NCBI GenBank assembly: GCA_934691935.1
Contig: CAKUTH010000001.1
Coordinates: forward strand, 248,001-312,000
DNA length: 64,000 nucleotides
From: an uncultured Candidatus Melainabacteria bacterium
GTDB lineage: Bacteria; Cyanobacteriota; Vampirovibrionia; Gastranaerophilales; Gastranaerophilaceae
Direction: 5' to 3'
Shown: positions 9,013-17,977 of the stretch, one piece after another
Numbering within the stretch: position 1 is the stretch's first letter
Layout of the letters: each line of letters begins with the position of its first letter
The notes under the pieces: model-generated
Databases searched by the model: none
The model's input: the letters and a program-made list of their open reading frames with translations, nothing else
What the model was told of the DNA's origin: nothing
Position numbers and translations under genes: made by a program

Positions 9013-9438
9013 ATGGCGTTATGGGAAATTTTTGTGGTTGCAGGTCTTGTGTTTGTCATTCTTGAAATGCTTGTACCTTCAATGTTCTTTTTAAATCTTG
9101 CTGTCGCAGGGTTTGTTACTGCGGTTGTTTCATTATTCATAGGCAATTGGGTTACTTTGATACTAATTTTTGTAGTTTTATCATTGCTTTCAATTTTATT
9201 ACTTCGTCCGATTCTTTTGAGAACAAAAGAAACAAAAGAACAACAAACTGGTATGGAAGGCAAATATATCGGGAAAATCGTTAAAGTAATTGAACCAGTT
9301 GACAGATTTCATGGCGCAATAACTGTGTATGATGAAAGATGGGATGCTCGTTCTGATTGTGATGAACCAATTCCTGCAGGAACAGAAGTTAGAATTGTAA
9401 AATACGACAGTTTAGTATTAACAGTAGAGAAAATTTAA
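9013..9438 (+). CDS. NfeD family membrane protein
   Basis: NfeD proteins are membrane partners of SPFH/stomatin-like proteins. This 141-residue form is the short type without a protease domain. It has two to three hydrophobic helices (residues ~5-60, including LLLRPILL), then a C-terminal OB-fold domain (GMEGKYIGKIVKVIEPVDRFHGAITVYDE...). A strong AAGGAG precedes the ATG, and the gene is followed after 23 bp by the SPFH gene, the pairing known for this family. The likely role is membrane-domain organisation. Confidence 0.88.
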   Translation: MALWEIFVVAGLVFVILEMLVPSMFFLNLAVAGFVTAVVSLFIGNWVTLILIFVVLSLLSILLLRPILLRTKETKEQQTGMEGKYIGKIVKVIEPVDRFHGAITVYDERWDARSDCDEPIPAGTEVRIVKYDSLVLTVEKI

Positions 9439-9461
9439 CATAACAGAAAGGACATAATAAT

Positions 9462-10433
9462 ATGAGCTTTATTTTATTAATTTTACTTGTAGCACTATTG
9501 ATATATGTATTTAAAGGGATTATCATTGTGCAACAGCAACAACAAGTTATCATTGAAAGAATGGGACGTTACGAAAAAACACTTAGCGCAGGTCCTAACT
9601 TTATTTTTCCAATTTTAGAAGCTCCAAGAGGCATTTTGAAAAAAGTTTCACAAAAGAACTTTGATGGCACTGGATATTATTACCTTAAACCTGTTGATAG
9701 AATTGATTTAAGAGAACAAATGTACGATTTTCCTCGCCAAAACGTAATCACAAGAGATAACGTTTCTATAACAATCAACGCGTTGATTTATTTCCAAATC
9801 GTTGATGCAAAAAGTGCTGTTTATGAAATCGAAAATCTGCCTGAAGCAATCGAAAAATTAACTCAAACAACATTAAGAAACCTTGTTGGACAAATGGATT
9901 TGCAAGAGACTTTAACATCTCGCGGTAAGATTAACGATGAATTGAGAACTACTCTTGATGAAGCTACAAACAAATGGGGCGTAAAAGTTAACCGTGTTGA
10001 AATCCAAGACATTTTCCCACCAGCAGACATTCAGGCTTCAATGGATAAATTAATGAAAGCTGATAGAGAAAAGAAAGCTACTATCACTGAAGCTGAAGGT
10101 TTGAAAGAAGCCGCAATCAGAAAAGCTGAAGGTGAAAAAGAAGCTGCTATTCGCTCTGCAGAAGGTGCAAAACAAGCAGAAATATTAAGAGCAGAAGGTA
10201 TTGCCCAAGCTCGTGTAATTGAAGCAAATGCTGAAAAAGAAGCAATTCAAAGAATTATTGATGCATTGTCAGACAAAGGTCAACCTGATAAATACTTAAT
10301 TGCAATGAAATATTTAGACACCATGACCGCAATAACAAGTGGCGAAAACAACAAGGTTGTTTATATGCCTTATGAAGCAACTGGAATATTATCATCAGTT
10401 GACGGCATCAAACAAATGTTTGATAAAAAATAG
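9462..10433 (+). CDS. SPFH/Band 7 (stomatin-like, QmcA type) membrane protein
   Basis: 323 residues: one N-terminal membrane helix (residues 1-22), a SPFH domain (VQQQQQVIIERMGRYEKTL onward, with ITRDNVSITINALIYFQI), and a long Ala/Glu-rich coiled coil with repeated KAEGEKEAAIR-type units at about residues 205-270. These proteins form large oligomers in the membrane and are thought to organise membrane domains and modulate proteases such as FtsH. It is cotranscribed with nfeD (23-bp gap, AGAAAGG ribosome site) and ends at a strong terminator. Confidence 0.92.
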   Translation: MSFILLILLVALLIYVFKGIIIVQQQQQVIIERMGRYEKTLSAGPNFIFPILEAPRGILKKVSQKNFDGTGYYYLKPVDRIDLREQMYDFPRQNVITRDNVSITINALIYFQIVDAKSAVYEIENLPEAIEKLTQTTLRNLVGQMDLQETLTSRGKINDELRTTLDEATNKWGVKVNRVEIQDIFPPADIQASMDKLMKADREKKATITEAEGLKEAAIRKAEGEKEAAIRSAEGAKQAEILRAEGIAQARVIEANAEKEAIQRIIDALSDKGQPDKYLIAMKYLDTMTAITSGENNKVVYMPYEATGILSSVDGIKQMFDKK

Positions 10434-10448
10434 ATATTAGATTTTCAA

Positions 10449-10482
10449 CAAATAAGGAGAACTTTTCTCCTTATTTGTTTTT
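10449..10482 (+). terminator. Intrinsic terminator of the nfeD-SPFH operon
   Basis: A perfect 12-bp stem (CAAATAAGGAGA / TCTCCTTATTTG) with a 5-nt loop, then TTTTT. The next gene starts 13 nt later, so some read-through may supply it. Confidence 0.85.
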
Positions 10483-10494
10483 AGGGATAAAAAC

Positions 10495-11169
10495 TTGAGC
10501 AATATTTGTATATTAATACCAGCTTATAATCCTGACGAGCGGTTAATAGAGCTATATACGGAGTTAAAGAACATATTTAATATAGTAATTGTGGATGATG
10601 GAAGTGTAGACAAAACTATATTCAATGTCATTAATCCGAAAAATATCGTAGTTCATTCTAAAAATATGGGCAAGGGTGAAGCTCTAAAAAACGGCATGAA
10701 GTACATTATAGAAAATTTCCCAAATACCAAAGGTATCGTAACCGCAGATTGCGACTTGCAACATAGTATCCCAGACATCATAAAACTAGCAAATCAATTG
10801 AATACTTCTCCAGATAAATTATATTTTGGAAGCCGAGATTTTTCCATGAAAAATGTTCCATTTCGAAGTAAAATCGGAAACATTTTGATGTCAAAATTCA
10901 TAAAAATTATACATAAAATAGACGTTAAAGATACACAAACAGGGTTACGCGGAATTCCTATCGATTTTGCAAAACATATTTTAAAACTCGGCGGTTCTGA
11001 CTTTTCGTTTGAAACTGAAATGCTGATTGAAACAAAGACATATAACATTCCAATTAAAGAAATTTCAATAAGCACTTTATACACTCAAAACAATAAGCAC
11101 AGCCATTTTAATCCAATAAAAGATTCATATAAAATTGTAATATCGGCATTGGAGAAAAAAGATGTTTAA
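10495..11169 (+). CDS. Family 2 glycosyltransferase (DPM1-like)
   Basis: A 224-residue GT-A glycosyltransferase: LIPAYNPDERL at the N-terminus, IVIVDDGSVDKT (nucleotide-sugar binding), and a TADCDLQHS motif with the DxD-type acidic pair. A DTQTGLRGIP segment follows, typical of dolichol- or polyprenyl-phosphate sugar synthases. It probably transfers a sugar to a lipid carrier at the cytoplasmic face. The start is a TTG, supported by AGGGA 8-9 nt upstream. It overlaps the downstream membrane protein by 8 bp, implying coupled translation and a shared envelope-glycan pathway. Confidence 0.85.
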   Translation: MSNICILIPAYNPDERLIELYTELKNIFNIVIVDDGSVDKTIFNVINPKNIVVHSKNMGKGEALKNGMKYIIENFPNTKGIVTADCDLQHSIPDIIKLANQLNTSPDKLYFGSRDFSMKNVPFRSKIGNILMSKFIKIIHKIDVKDTQTGLRGIPIDFAKHILKLGGSDFSFETEMLIETKTYNIPIKEISISTLYTQNNKHSHFNPIKDSYKIVISALEKKDV

Positions 11170-12364
11170 AAAACCCGAATTTATTTTTATTATATTTGCT
11201 CTTATATTCGGATTTTTTATGCTTTTTATCACCCCCAAATTTGGAGTATCTGATGAACCTGCACATTTTATCAGAGCAAAAGAAGTTTCACAAGGAATAC
11301 TTTATAATAATTTACCAGAAAATAGAACCGATAATTACCAATACCATGGGGCAAGCGGTTATTCTCCAGTAATGTATTCTTTTGCTGGTGTCACACTAAA
11401 ACTTACACAAAAATTTAATGAAGATTTTCAGTTTTACGCAGGCAGAATCGCAAATTTGATTGTATGGATATTACTCATAGCACTAGCCATTCACATAACA
11501 CCGATTTTTAAGTGGGCATTTTTTGTAACAGCACTTTTGCCTATGTCTGTGTTTGAAGGAATGTCATATTCCGCAGATTCATTTAGCAATGCCTTTGCGT
11601 TTTTATATTTTGCCTACATATTCAAATTAATCTTTAACGAAAAGAAATTTTCCTATAAAAAAGATTTTTTATTACTTCTGTTATTCAGTATTACTGGAGC
11701 TTTAAGCAAAGGAATCATACTGCCTTTATTGTTAGTGCCTTTCATACCTATCAAAAAACATAAATACTTAATTTTTACGACTTTAATAATTTCTGCAATA
11801 GCTACAGGATGTTTATGGTCACATTATAATTACGTTGCGCTTGCGAAAAATGTTAATTATTCTTACAACCAAAACTACATAATACATCACCCAATAGAAT
11901 TCGGCAAATTATTAATCAAAACATATTGTCAAAATGGTACGCATCTATATGGACAAGCATTAGGAAAACTCGGATGGCAAAAAATTCCATTAAATAATAT
12001 CTCTTATGGTTTAATAACTCTTACTCTTATGATGTCATTAATATTCTTGCCAGAGAAATATCGTATTGATAGAAAACTCAAATTCTTCGGCTTAATTATT
12101 TCTATAATTTATACAATAACACTAAGTTGTCTTATGTATTGTATGTGCAACACGCCAAACGATATCAGGATTATAGGTTTGCAAGGCAGATACTTCCTGT
12201 CTATGTTTCCTGCTTTATTCTTGACATTTTACATTGGAGTAGAAAACAAACATCAAAATCTCATAAAAATTTTTATTACAATCATTTGTTTTGTGATTTT
12301 ATGCCAAACTTGCTTTAAATTATACGATATTTTGCAACTTGGAGAACAACTCTTTTTTATGTAA
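11162..12364 (+). CDS. DUF2142-like polytopic membrane protein
   Basis: A 400-residue protein with about ten hydrophobic helices. The first loop carries SDEPAHFIRAKEVSQG, resembling the P-x-D-E-x-x-H motif of DUF2142 membrane proteins, which are found beside polyprenyl-phosphate glycosyltransferases. DUF2142 is thought to be related to GT-C type transferases that take sugars from lipid carriers. The 8-bp overlap with the GT2 gene upstream fits a two-step system, GT2 loading the carrier and this protein transferring outside. The assignment rests on one motif plus topology and context. Confidence 0.65.
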   Translation: MFKKPEFIFIIFALIFGFFMLFITPKFGVSDEPAHFIRAKEVSQGILYNNLPENRTDNYQYHGASGYSPVMYSFAGVTLKLTQKFNEDFQFYAGRIANLIVWILLIALAIHITPIFKWAFFVTALLPMSVFEGMSYSADSFSNAFAFLYFAYIFKLIFNEKKFSYKKDFLLLLLFSITGALSKGIILPLLLVPFIPIKKHKYLIFTTLIISAIATGCLWSHYNYVALAKNVNYSYNQNYIIHHPIEFGKLLIKTYCQNGTHLYGQALGKLGWQKIPLNNISYGLITLTLMMSLIFLPEKYRIDRKLKFFGLIISIIYTITLSCLMYCMCNTPNDIRIIGLQGRYFLSMFPALFLTFYIGVENKHQNLIKIFITIICFVILCQTCFKLYDILQLGEQLFFM

Positions 12365-12454
12365 ATAACAATTTTCTTTACATTAGTTTTATTTTTCCCT
12401 TGTTTTTGGTAATATAAAAGTAACTCTGTAGAGAAATAAGAAAAGGAAGATAGA

Positions 12455-14233
12455 ATGATTAAAACAAGACTAAAGGATCATAATTGTGGAGAGCTTAATC
12501 TTAACAATTTGAACGAAGAAGTCACACTTTCAGGTTGGGCTTCAACTATCCGTGATTTGGGCGGTATTTTATTTGTAGAATTGAGAGATAGAACAGGATT
12601 TTTCCAACTTGTTGCAAACCCTCAAATTAACCCTGATGTACATAAAGTTTTTGAAAAACTTAGATCAGAATACGTTATAACAGTAAAAGGAAAAATTTCA
12701 AAAAGACCTGAAGAAACTTACAACGAAAAATATCCTACAGGTCAGGTTGAAATGTACCCAACTTCTGTGGAAATCTTGTCAGAAGCTAAAACTTTACCAT
12801 TTGTTTTGGATGATGAAAATGTTTCCGAAGACGTTCGTTTAAAATACAGATACTTAGATATTAGACGTGAAGGCATGCTACATAACTTGACATTACGTCA
12901 TAAAATCTGTCAAGCTGCAAGAAACTATTTGAATAATCAAGACTTTTTGGAAGTTGAAACTCCTATTTTGATTAAAACAACTCCAGAAGGTGCGAGAGAT
13001 TATCTTGTTCCATCACGTGTACAAGAAGGTAAATTCTATGCGTTACCTCAATCTCCGCAAATTTTCAAACAATTGTTGATGGTTGGCGGTATTGAAAGAT
13101 ATTATCAAATTGCGAAATGTTTCCGCGATGAGGATTTACGTGCTGACAGACAGCCTGAATTCACTCAAATCGACCTTGAAATGTCTTTTGTAGAACAACA
13201 AGATGTAATCAAATGTGTTGAAGGTTTGATTGTTGATACCTTCAAAGCTGCAGGTGTTGAAGTAAAACCTCCGTTTATCCAAATGCCTTGGCAAGAAGCT
13301 ATGGATAGATTTGGTTCTGACAAACCTGATACTCGTTTTGGATTGGAATTGTTTGATATAGGCGATATTATTTTGCAATCTGAATTCAAAATTGTTAGAG
13401 ATACTCTTGAAAACGGCGGCATCGTTCGTGGTATTAGAATTCCTGGTGGAGCTAAGTTCTCAAGAAAAGACATTGATGATATTACAAAACTTGCTGTATC
13501 ATTCGGTGCAAAAGCTCTTGCAAACATTATTTACAATGAAGATGGCACTGCAAAATCACCTGTACTAAAATTCGTTACAGAAGAACAAGCTCAAGCTATC
13601 AAAGATAGAGCTGGTGCTGAAAACGGCGATATCATCTTCTTTGTAGCAGATAAACCAAAATTAGTTTACGATATTATGGGTAGATTAAGACTTTATTTCG
13701 GTAAAAGATTAGACTTAATCGACGATAGCAAACACAATCTACTTTGGGTTGTTGACTTCCCTATGTTTGAATGGTCAGACGAAGAAGGTAGATTTATGGC
13801 AATGCACCACCCATTCACATCTCCTTGCATCGCAGATTTAGATAAATTAAAATCTGGCGACTTGGGCAACGTAAAATCTATCGCATACGATATAGTTTAC
13901 AACGGAACTGAATTGGGCGGTGGTTCTGTTAGAATTCACTCATCAGAAGTTCAAAGCGCAATCTTCAAGGCTTTAGGCTTAACAGAAGAAGAAGCTAAAG
14001 AAAAATTCGGATTTATGGTAAACGCTTTACAATACGGTACTCCACCACATGCTGGTTTGGCTATCGGTTTAGACAGATTGGTTGCGTTGCTATGCAGAAC
14101 TGAAAGCATCAGAGATGTAATTGCATTCCCGAAAAACTCAGGTGCTAAAGACCTTATGAGTGATGCTCCAGGAGAAGCATCTTTACAACAGTTGAGAGAA
14201 TTGCATTTAAAAAGCACTGCTCACAATCAGTAA
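12455..14233 (+). CDS. aspS: Aspartyl-tRNA synthetase
   Basis: A class II synthetase that charges tRNA-Asp. The 592 residues are the normal bacterial size. They contain an N-terminal OB anticodon domain (VTLSGWASTIRDLGG), motif 1 (VETPILIKTTPEGARDY), motif 2 (FRDEDLRADRQPEFTQID), the bacterial GAD insertion (~300-420), and motif 3 (GLAIGLDRLVALL). A TATAAA box and AAAGGAAG ribosome site lie upstream, with a leader of about 40 nt, unlike the leaderless-looking genes. A strong terminator follows. Confidence 0.97.
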   Translation: MIKTRLKDHNCGELNLNNLNEEVTLSGWASTIRDLGGILFVELRDRTGFFQLVANPQINPDVHKVFEKLRSEYVITVKGKISKRPEETYNEKYPTGQVEMYPTSVEILSEAKTLPFVLDDENVSEDVRLKYRYLDIRREGMLHNLTLRHKICQAARNYLNNQDFLEVETPILIKTTPEGARDYLVPSRVQEGKFYALPQSPQIFKQLLMVGGIERYYQIAKCFRDEDLRADRQPEFTQIDLEMSFVEQQDVIKCVEGLIVDTFKAAGVEVKPPFIQMPWQEAMDRFGSDKPDTRFGLELFDIGDIILQSEFKIVRDTLENGGIVRGIRIPGGAKFSRKDIDDITKLAVSFGAKALANIIYNEDGTAKSPVLKFVTEEQAQAIKDRAGAENGDIIFFVADKPKLVYDIMGRLRLYFGKRLDLIDDSKHNLLWVVDFPMFEWSDEEGRFMAMHHPFTSPCIADLDKLKSGDLGNVKSIAYDIVYNGTELGGGSVRIHSSEVQSAIFKALGLTEEEAKEKFGFMVNALQYGTPPHAGLAIGLDRLVALLCRTESIRDVIAFPKNSGAKDLMSDAPGEASLQQLRELHLKSTAHNQ

Positions 14234-14250
14234 TTCTAGAAATTATACAT

Positions 14251-14282
14251 AAAAAAAGAACCCAATATGGGTTCTTTTTTTT
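14251..14282. terminator. Bidirectional terminator between aspS and the convergent small gene
   Basis: AAAAAAAGAACCCA / TGGGTTCTTTTTT with a 3-nt loop. A-tract and T-tract on opposite flanks allow it to stop transcription from both sides. Confidence 0.85.
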
Positions 14283-14297
14283 ATAAAAAATTTTTAT

Positions 14298-14618
14298 TTA
14301 GATTTTTTCACCTTTACTTTTTTGCCATTTTCCTTTTGTCATAACATCATTAAATTTATTGATAATTGCTTTGCAAAAATCACTTCTGTGTCGCGCATCT
14401 TCGTATGGAAAACTTAAATCTACAAAATTTCCATTTTCAAAAGTTGCGATACCGCTAATTTCTTTTCCATTTGGGATTTTTGCTGAAACTTGGATTATGT
14501 CTGGATGTTCAGGCATATTAGAATATGCTGTTTTGTATAATTTGTTCATTACTTGTGCAATATTTCTTGCCGCACCTTTTGGATTGTTTCCTTGAAAGCT
14601 AACTGGTTGTATTTGCAT
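14298..14618 (-). CDS. Small hypothetical protein with N-terminal VSFQG motif
   Basis: A 106-residue soluble protein that I do not recognise. It opens with MQIQPVSFQGNNPKG, one of several F-x-G motifs seen near the N-termini of unknown proteins in this window. The middle (IIQVSAKIPNGKEISGIATFENGNFVDLSFPYEDA) looks like a small beta sheet, and a lysine-rich tail follows. AAAAAGGGGA precedes the ATG. It converges on aspS and shares its terminator. Confidence 0.6.
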   Translation of the reverse strand: MQIQPVSFQGNNPKGAARNIAQVMNKLYKTAYSNMPEHPDIIQVSAKIPNGKEISGIATFENGNFVDLSFPYEDARHRSDFCKAIINKFNDVMTKGKWQKSKGEKI

Positions 14619-14692
14619 TTTTTCCCCTTTTTAAATTATTAAACCTCAAAAAAAATAATTTTGCTAATATTTTACGTAATATTAATTTGTAA

Positions 14693-14698
14693 TATAAT
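14693..14698 (+). promoter_or_regulatory. -10 box of ribF, predicted leaderless
   Basis: A perfect TATAAT ends 6 nt before the ribF ATG, and there is no Shine-Dalgarno sequence between them. No good -35 box is visible. Confidence 0.45.
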
Positions 14699-14704
14699 AA
14701 AAAT

Positions 14705-15607
14705 ATGCAGATATATAAAGAACTGAACAAAAACCCTAATTTATCACTAGCACTTGGATTTTTTGACGGCGTCCATTTGGGACACAAAGCTGTCATTGAA
14801 AGTGCAGTTGAATTTGCCAAGAAACATGGTAACAAATCTGCAGTTATAACGTTTTCGGATCACCCTTGTTGTTATTTTTGGGGAGTTTGTCCTCAATATA
14901 TACTTTCGCGCGAAGCAAGAGAAAAAAAAATTGCCCAACTTGGTGTTGATTACCTGTACGAACTTGAATTTGAAAGTATTGCAGGCTTGACGGCACAAGA
15001 CTATTTAAAGGATGTTTTGGTAAATTATTTTACACCGCTTTCTATTTCTACAGGCTGGAATCACAATTTTGGTTGTAACAAATCTGGTAATGTAAAATTT
15101 TTGCACAACAATTCTAAAAAATACGGATATGAATACTTTGAACTCACACCTCAAAAATTTAATAATGAAATAATAAGTAGCACTTCAATCCGAAAACTCC
15201 TCGCCAAAGGTAATATTGAAAAAGCGAATGCTATGCTGGACTACAAATTTTCGATAAAAGGAAAAATTGTAAAGGGTAATCAAATCGGCAGAAAAATTGG
15301 TTTTAAAACGGCAAACCTTGAATATCCGCCAGAGTTAATCAATTTGCCATTCGGAGTTTATTCTGTTGATGTTACTTTTCAATCAACTCCATCTACAGTA
15401 AAGCATAGGGCAATTGCAAACTTTGGAACTCGTCCGACTGTCAATGGTTCACGGGCAATTTTAGAAGTGCATATTCTTGATTTTGACAAAGACATTTATG
15501 GTGAAACAATTATTGTAGAATTCAACAAAATGATACGCACCGAAAGAAAATTTTCTTCTCTCGATGCGCTAAAAAATCAAATAATACTTGATATAAAATC
15601 TATCTAA
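14705..15607 (+). CDS. ribF: Bifunctional riboflavin kinase/FAD synthetase
   Basis: It converts riboflavin to FMN and FMN to FAD. The N-terminal nucleotidyltransferase domain has GFFDGVHLGHKAV (residues 18-30) and the SSTSIRKLLAKG motif near 160. The C-terminal riboflavin kinase domain has GNQIGRKIGFKTANL near 195 and RPTVNG. 300 residues is normal. The start codon lies 6 nt after a TATAAT box, suggesting a leaderless mRNA. The 3' end overlaps the convergent prepilin gene by 4 bp. Confidence 0.95.
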   Translation: MQIYKELNKNPNLSLALGFFDGVHLGHKAVIESAVEFAKKHGNKSAVITFSDHPCCYFWGVCPQYILSREAREKKIAQLGVDYLYELEFESIAGLTAQDYLKDVLVNYFTPLSISTGWNHNFGCNKSGNVKFLHNNSKKYGYEYFELTPQKFNNEIISSTSIRKLLAKGNIEKANAMLDYKFSIKGKIVKGNQIGRKIGFKTANLEYPPELINLPFGVYSVDVTFQSTPSTVKHRAIANFGTRPTVNGSRAILEVHILDFDKDIYGETIIVEFNKMIRTERKFSSLDALKNQIILDIKSI

Positions 15608-16293
15608 TAATCCATTGTCCAGCCATCATTTACAATCTTGCTAAAACAGCCTGCACCATATGTACGTTCTTCACCCAAACAGTAATCAGACCAATCATTA
15701 TTGTAGCTTTCAGCGACTTTGCCATCACTATATAGATCAATTTGGAATAAATCTCTGCCAAGTATATTAGGACCTTTTTGACCGTTTATATCAACTTGCA
15801 TCAGGTATGCACCGTGCCAATCTAAATCAGTAACTTTTTCCTCACTTCCATCGCCATTGATTTGCGTCCAGGTTCTACCCTGCGCATCAAACACTGAAAT
15901 TGAAGCTCCATTAGCCAATGACAAAGCTACAATAGGAGTTTCCAGAGTAAAATCTGAACCACTTAGTGTTTCATAACTATCCGCGAAACAAGGAGTTAGA
16001 CTTGCGCCACAATTGTTGACAACTTTAAAATAATCATTAAAAAAGTTAGCTACATTCTCTGGTTTATTTGCACTGTAACGAGTTTCATCTAATGAAATTG
16101 CATTGCTATCTTGGATTGCAGTTTCAGTAGCTTGCGACAATAAACTTACAACAGATTGTAGTTGTGTAACATAAACTTTGCGTTGATGATTATTTACCAG
16201 AGTAGGAATAGTCATTGCAGAAACCACCCCAATAATACCAAGAGTAACCAAAACTTCTGCCAACGTAAAGCCTTTGCTATGACTATGTTTCAT
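15604..16293 (-). CDS. Type IV pilin-like protein (prepilin), paralogue 1
   Basis: A 229-residue protein with a class III signal: a short basic leader, then G|FTLAEVLVTLGIIGVVSAM, cleaved and N-methylated by prepilin peptidase, with Glu5 present. The hydrophobic helix is followed by a globular domain with two Cys pairs, the conserved DINGQKGPNILGRDLF, and a C-terminal DGWTMDY. The upstream region resembles that of the next gene (ATAGTTTATA...TTATGGGAG), so the two are a tandem duplication. It may be a minor pilin or adhesin; no assembly ATPase is in the window. Confidence 0.88.
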   Translation of the reverse strand: MKHSHSKGFTLAEVLVTLGIIGVVSAMTIPTLVNNHQRKVYVTQLQSVVSLLSQATETAIQDSNAISLDETRYSANKPENVANFFNDYFKVVNNCGASLTPCFADSYETLSGSDFTLETPIVALSLANGASISVFDAQGRTWTQINGDGSEEKVTDLDWHGAYLMQVDINGQKGPNILGRDLFQIDLYSDGKVAESYNNDWSDYCLGEERTYGAGCFSKIVNDGWTMDY

Positions 16294-16372
16294 AAATAAA
16301 TCTTGCTCCCATAATAACTGCCGTATTTCTATTATAAACTATGTTTAGTGCTTTTTCAAGTCTTGCAATTCA

Positions 16373-17068
16373 TTAATAATTCATTTGCCAGTTGTCATTC
16401 AGAATTCTATCAAAACAACCAAGCCCACCGCTCGTACAATGTTTAGAATACTCTTCTCTTACTGCAACTTTATCCATTTCACTTTCAGGTTTCTTTGTCA
16501 TATCATATAACGCTAACCCAAAAACAACCATAAATGAATCCACCAAATTTCTACGATTTGACACTGCCAAGTTAAAGAAATCTCTACCTGCAATATTCGG
16601 ACCCTGAGCACCGTTAACATCTGCATAAATAAGTAAAATATTGGCCCCATATATAATACACATTGAATATCCGCTAGGGGTTGAAAAACAATACCCTTCT
16701 TTTTCACTCGGATTGAAAACATCAGTACTTAAGTCTGAACCATCCATAGTTTTATAAGACGATGCAAAACAAGGCGTTGCTGTTTCTGAGCAAACTCTTG
16801 CTGTTTTATATTCTGCCTGAACAAAATCTGCAACTTTATCCTGATTTCTCACACCTGCTTCCATTAAATTTATAGCATTTCTTGAGGTTGTATATCCCCC
16901 AACAGCCTGATTGAGTTCATTATAAACCTTGTGAAGTTGCGTAACATAAACCGTGCGTTGATGGTTTTTCACCAAAGTTGGAATTGTCATAGCAGAAACC
17001 ACCCCAATAATACCTAGAGTAACCAAAACTTCTGCCAACGTAAAACCTTTATTATTCTTATATTTCAT
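16373..17068 (-). CDS. Type IV pilin-like protein (prepilin), paralogue 2
   Basis: 231 residues, with the same head (KGFTLAEVLVTLGIIGVV) and the same signature further on (DVNGAQGPNIAGRDFF), ending in NDNWQMNY. Cysteines appear in pairs (CSETATPC, CTSGGLGC), as in the neighbour. It lies 79 bp upstream of paralogue 1 on the same strand with a related promoter region. A TATAAT at 6 nt from the ATG and a second one about 20 nt further upstream are both possible -10 boxes. Confidence 0.87.
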   Translation of the reverse strand: MKYKNNKGFTLAEVLVTLGIIGVVSAMTIPTLVKNHQRTVYVTQLHKVYNELNQAVGGYTTSRNAINLMEAGVRNQDKVADFVQAEYKTARVCSETATPCFASSYKTMDGSDLSTDVFNPSEKEGYCFSTPSGYSMCIIYGANILLIYADVNGAQGPNIAGRDFFNLAVSNRRNLVDSFMVVFGLALYDMTKKPESEMDKVAVREEYSKHCTSGGLGCFDRILNDNWQMNY

Positions 17069-17260
17069 AGATAAATTATACTCCCATAATTATAGTCACA
17101 TGTATAGTATAAACTATATTTTGAGGTATTTCAATTCTTTTACAAACAAAAATCGTTACAAAGTAAATAAAAATTTACGTTATGAAACATTTTGAATCAT
17201 GGAGCATGGTTTATGATACATTAGAGAATGTAAAAAGATTATTTTATAGGAGATTAATGA

Positions 17261-17893
17261 ATGTCGGAATATTTGAGCAAAGAAGAGATTAAGCAATGGA
17301 GAAGCTCACTTGAAAAGATTACATTAGAAGAATTTGCTGCCAGATTAGGGAAAAAAATCGAAGAAGCTAAACCTACTAACGATTTAGTTGATATTGTGTT
17401 GAAAGGCAAACCTGTTGTTTCTACTGAACCTGAGTGGAAAAACAACCACGCAGAAAGATTGAGTGCTATCGCTGAACGTGCTTATGAACGCGAACAACAA
17501 ATTGCTCCAACTCCATTTTCTATTCATAAAATACAACTTGATGAAGAAGTTGCACCAAAAACTTCTGAAAAAGCAGTAAAGGTAGAAAAACCAAAAGCTA
17601 CTAAAAAAGTTGCAACAAAAGAATCTGCAACAACAGTAGCAAAAGCTCCTAAAACAAATTCGTTAAAAGATGACGTTAGAGTCGTTTTCAAAAAAGCTCT
17701 AACTGATAGAGAACAAAAAGTTTTCGATCACTTCGCTCAAAACAAAGGTAAAATCGTTTATGCTAAAGATTTAGCTGGAATTCTTGATTTACCTAGGGAT
17801 TATGTATACAAATACATTAAAAATTTGAGAGCTAAAATCGAAGGCGACAAACTCGAAAACGCTGATAAAGGCGGATTTATACTGAACATATAA
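17261..17893 (+). CDS. Winged-helix DNA-binding protein with lysine-rich linker
   Basis: 210 residues. An N-terminal helical region is followed by a Lys/Ala-rich linker (about 105-135, KVEKPKATKKVATKESATT), which may itself touch DNA. The C-terminal domain (about 155-210) has the order of an OmpR-type winged helix: VFDHFAQNKGKIVYAKDLAGIL, then YVYKYIKNLRAKIE and a GGFIL wing. There is no receiver domain. It is probably a transcription regulator or nucleoid protein; targets unknown. TAGGAG lies before the ATG, and a terminator follows. Confidence 0.65.
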   Translation: MSEYLSKEEIKQWRSSLEKITLEEFAARLGKKIEEAKPTNDLVDIVLKGKPVVSTEPEWKNNHAERLSAIAERAYEREQQIAPTPFSIHKIQLDEEVAPKTSEKAVKVEKPKATKKVATKESATTVAKAPKTNSLKDDVRVVFKKALTDREQKVFDHFAQNKGKIVYAKDLAGILDLPRDYVYKYIKNLRAKIEGDKLENADKGGFILNI

Positions 17894-17919
17894 TTTAAAC
17901 TTCATAATCTATTCACACA

Positions 17920-17952
17920 AAAAAGGAGTTCTTCAAAAAAGAGCTCCTTTTA
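17920..17952 (+). terminator. Intrinsic terminator after the winged-helix gene
   Basis: AAAGGAGTTCTT / AAGAGCTCCTTT (12 bp, one G-U) followed by a T-rich stretch; the A-rich flank may also serve the convergent prepilin gene. Confidence 0.8.
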
Positions 17953-17977
17953 TCATTATTACCTTACATCATATCAA

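Noticed and set aside
13136..13527. Overlapping antisense ORFs in aspS
   Set aside because: Shadow frames of a conserved gene with no start signals.
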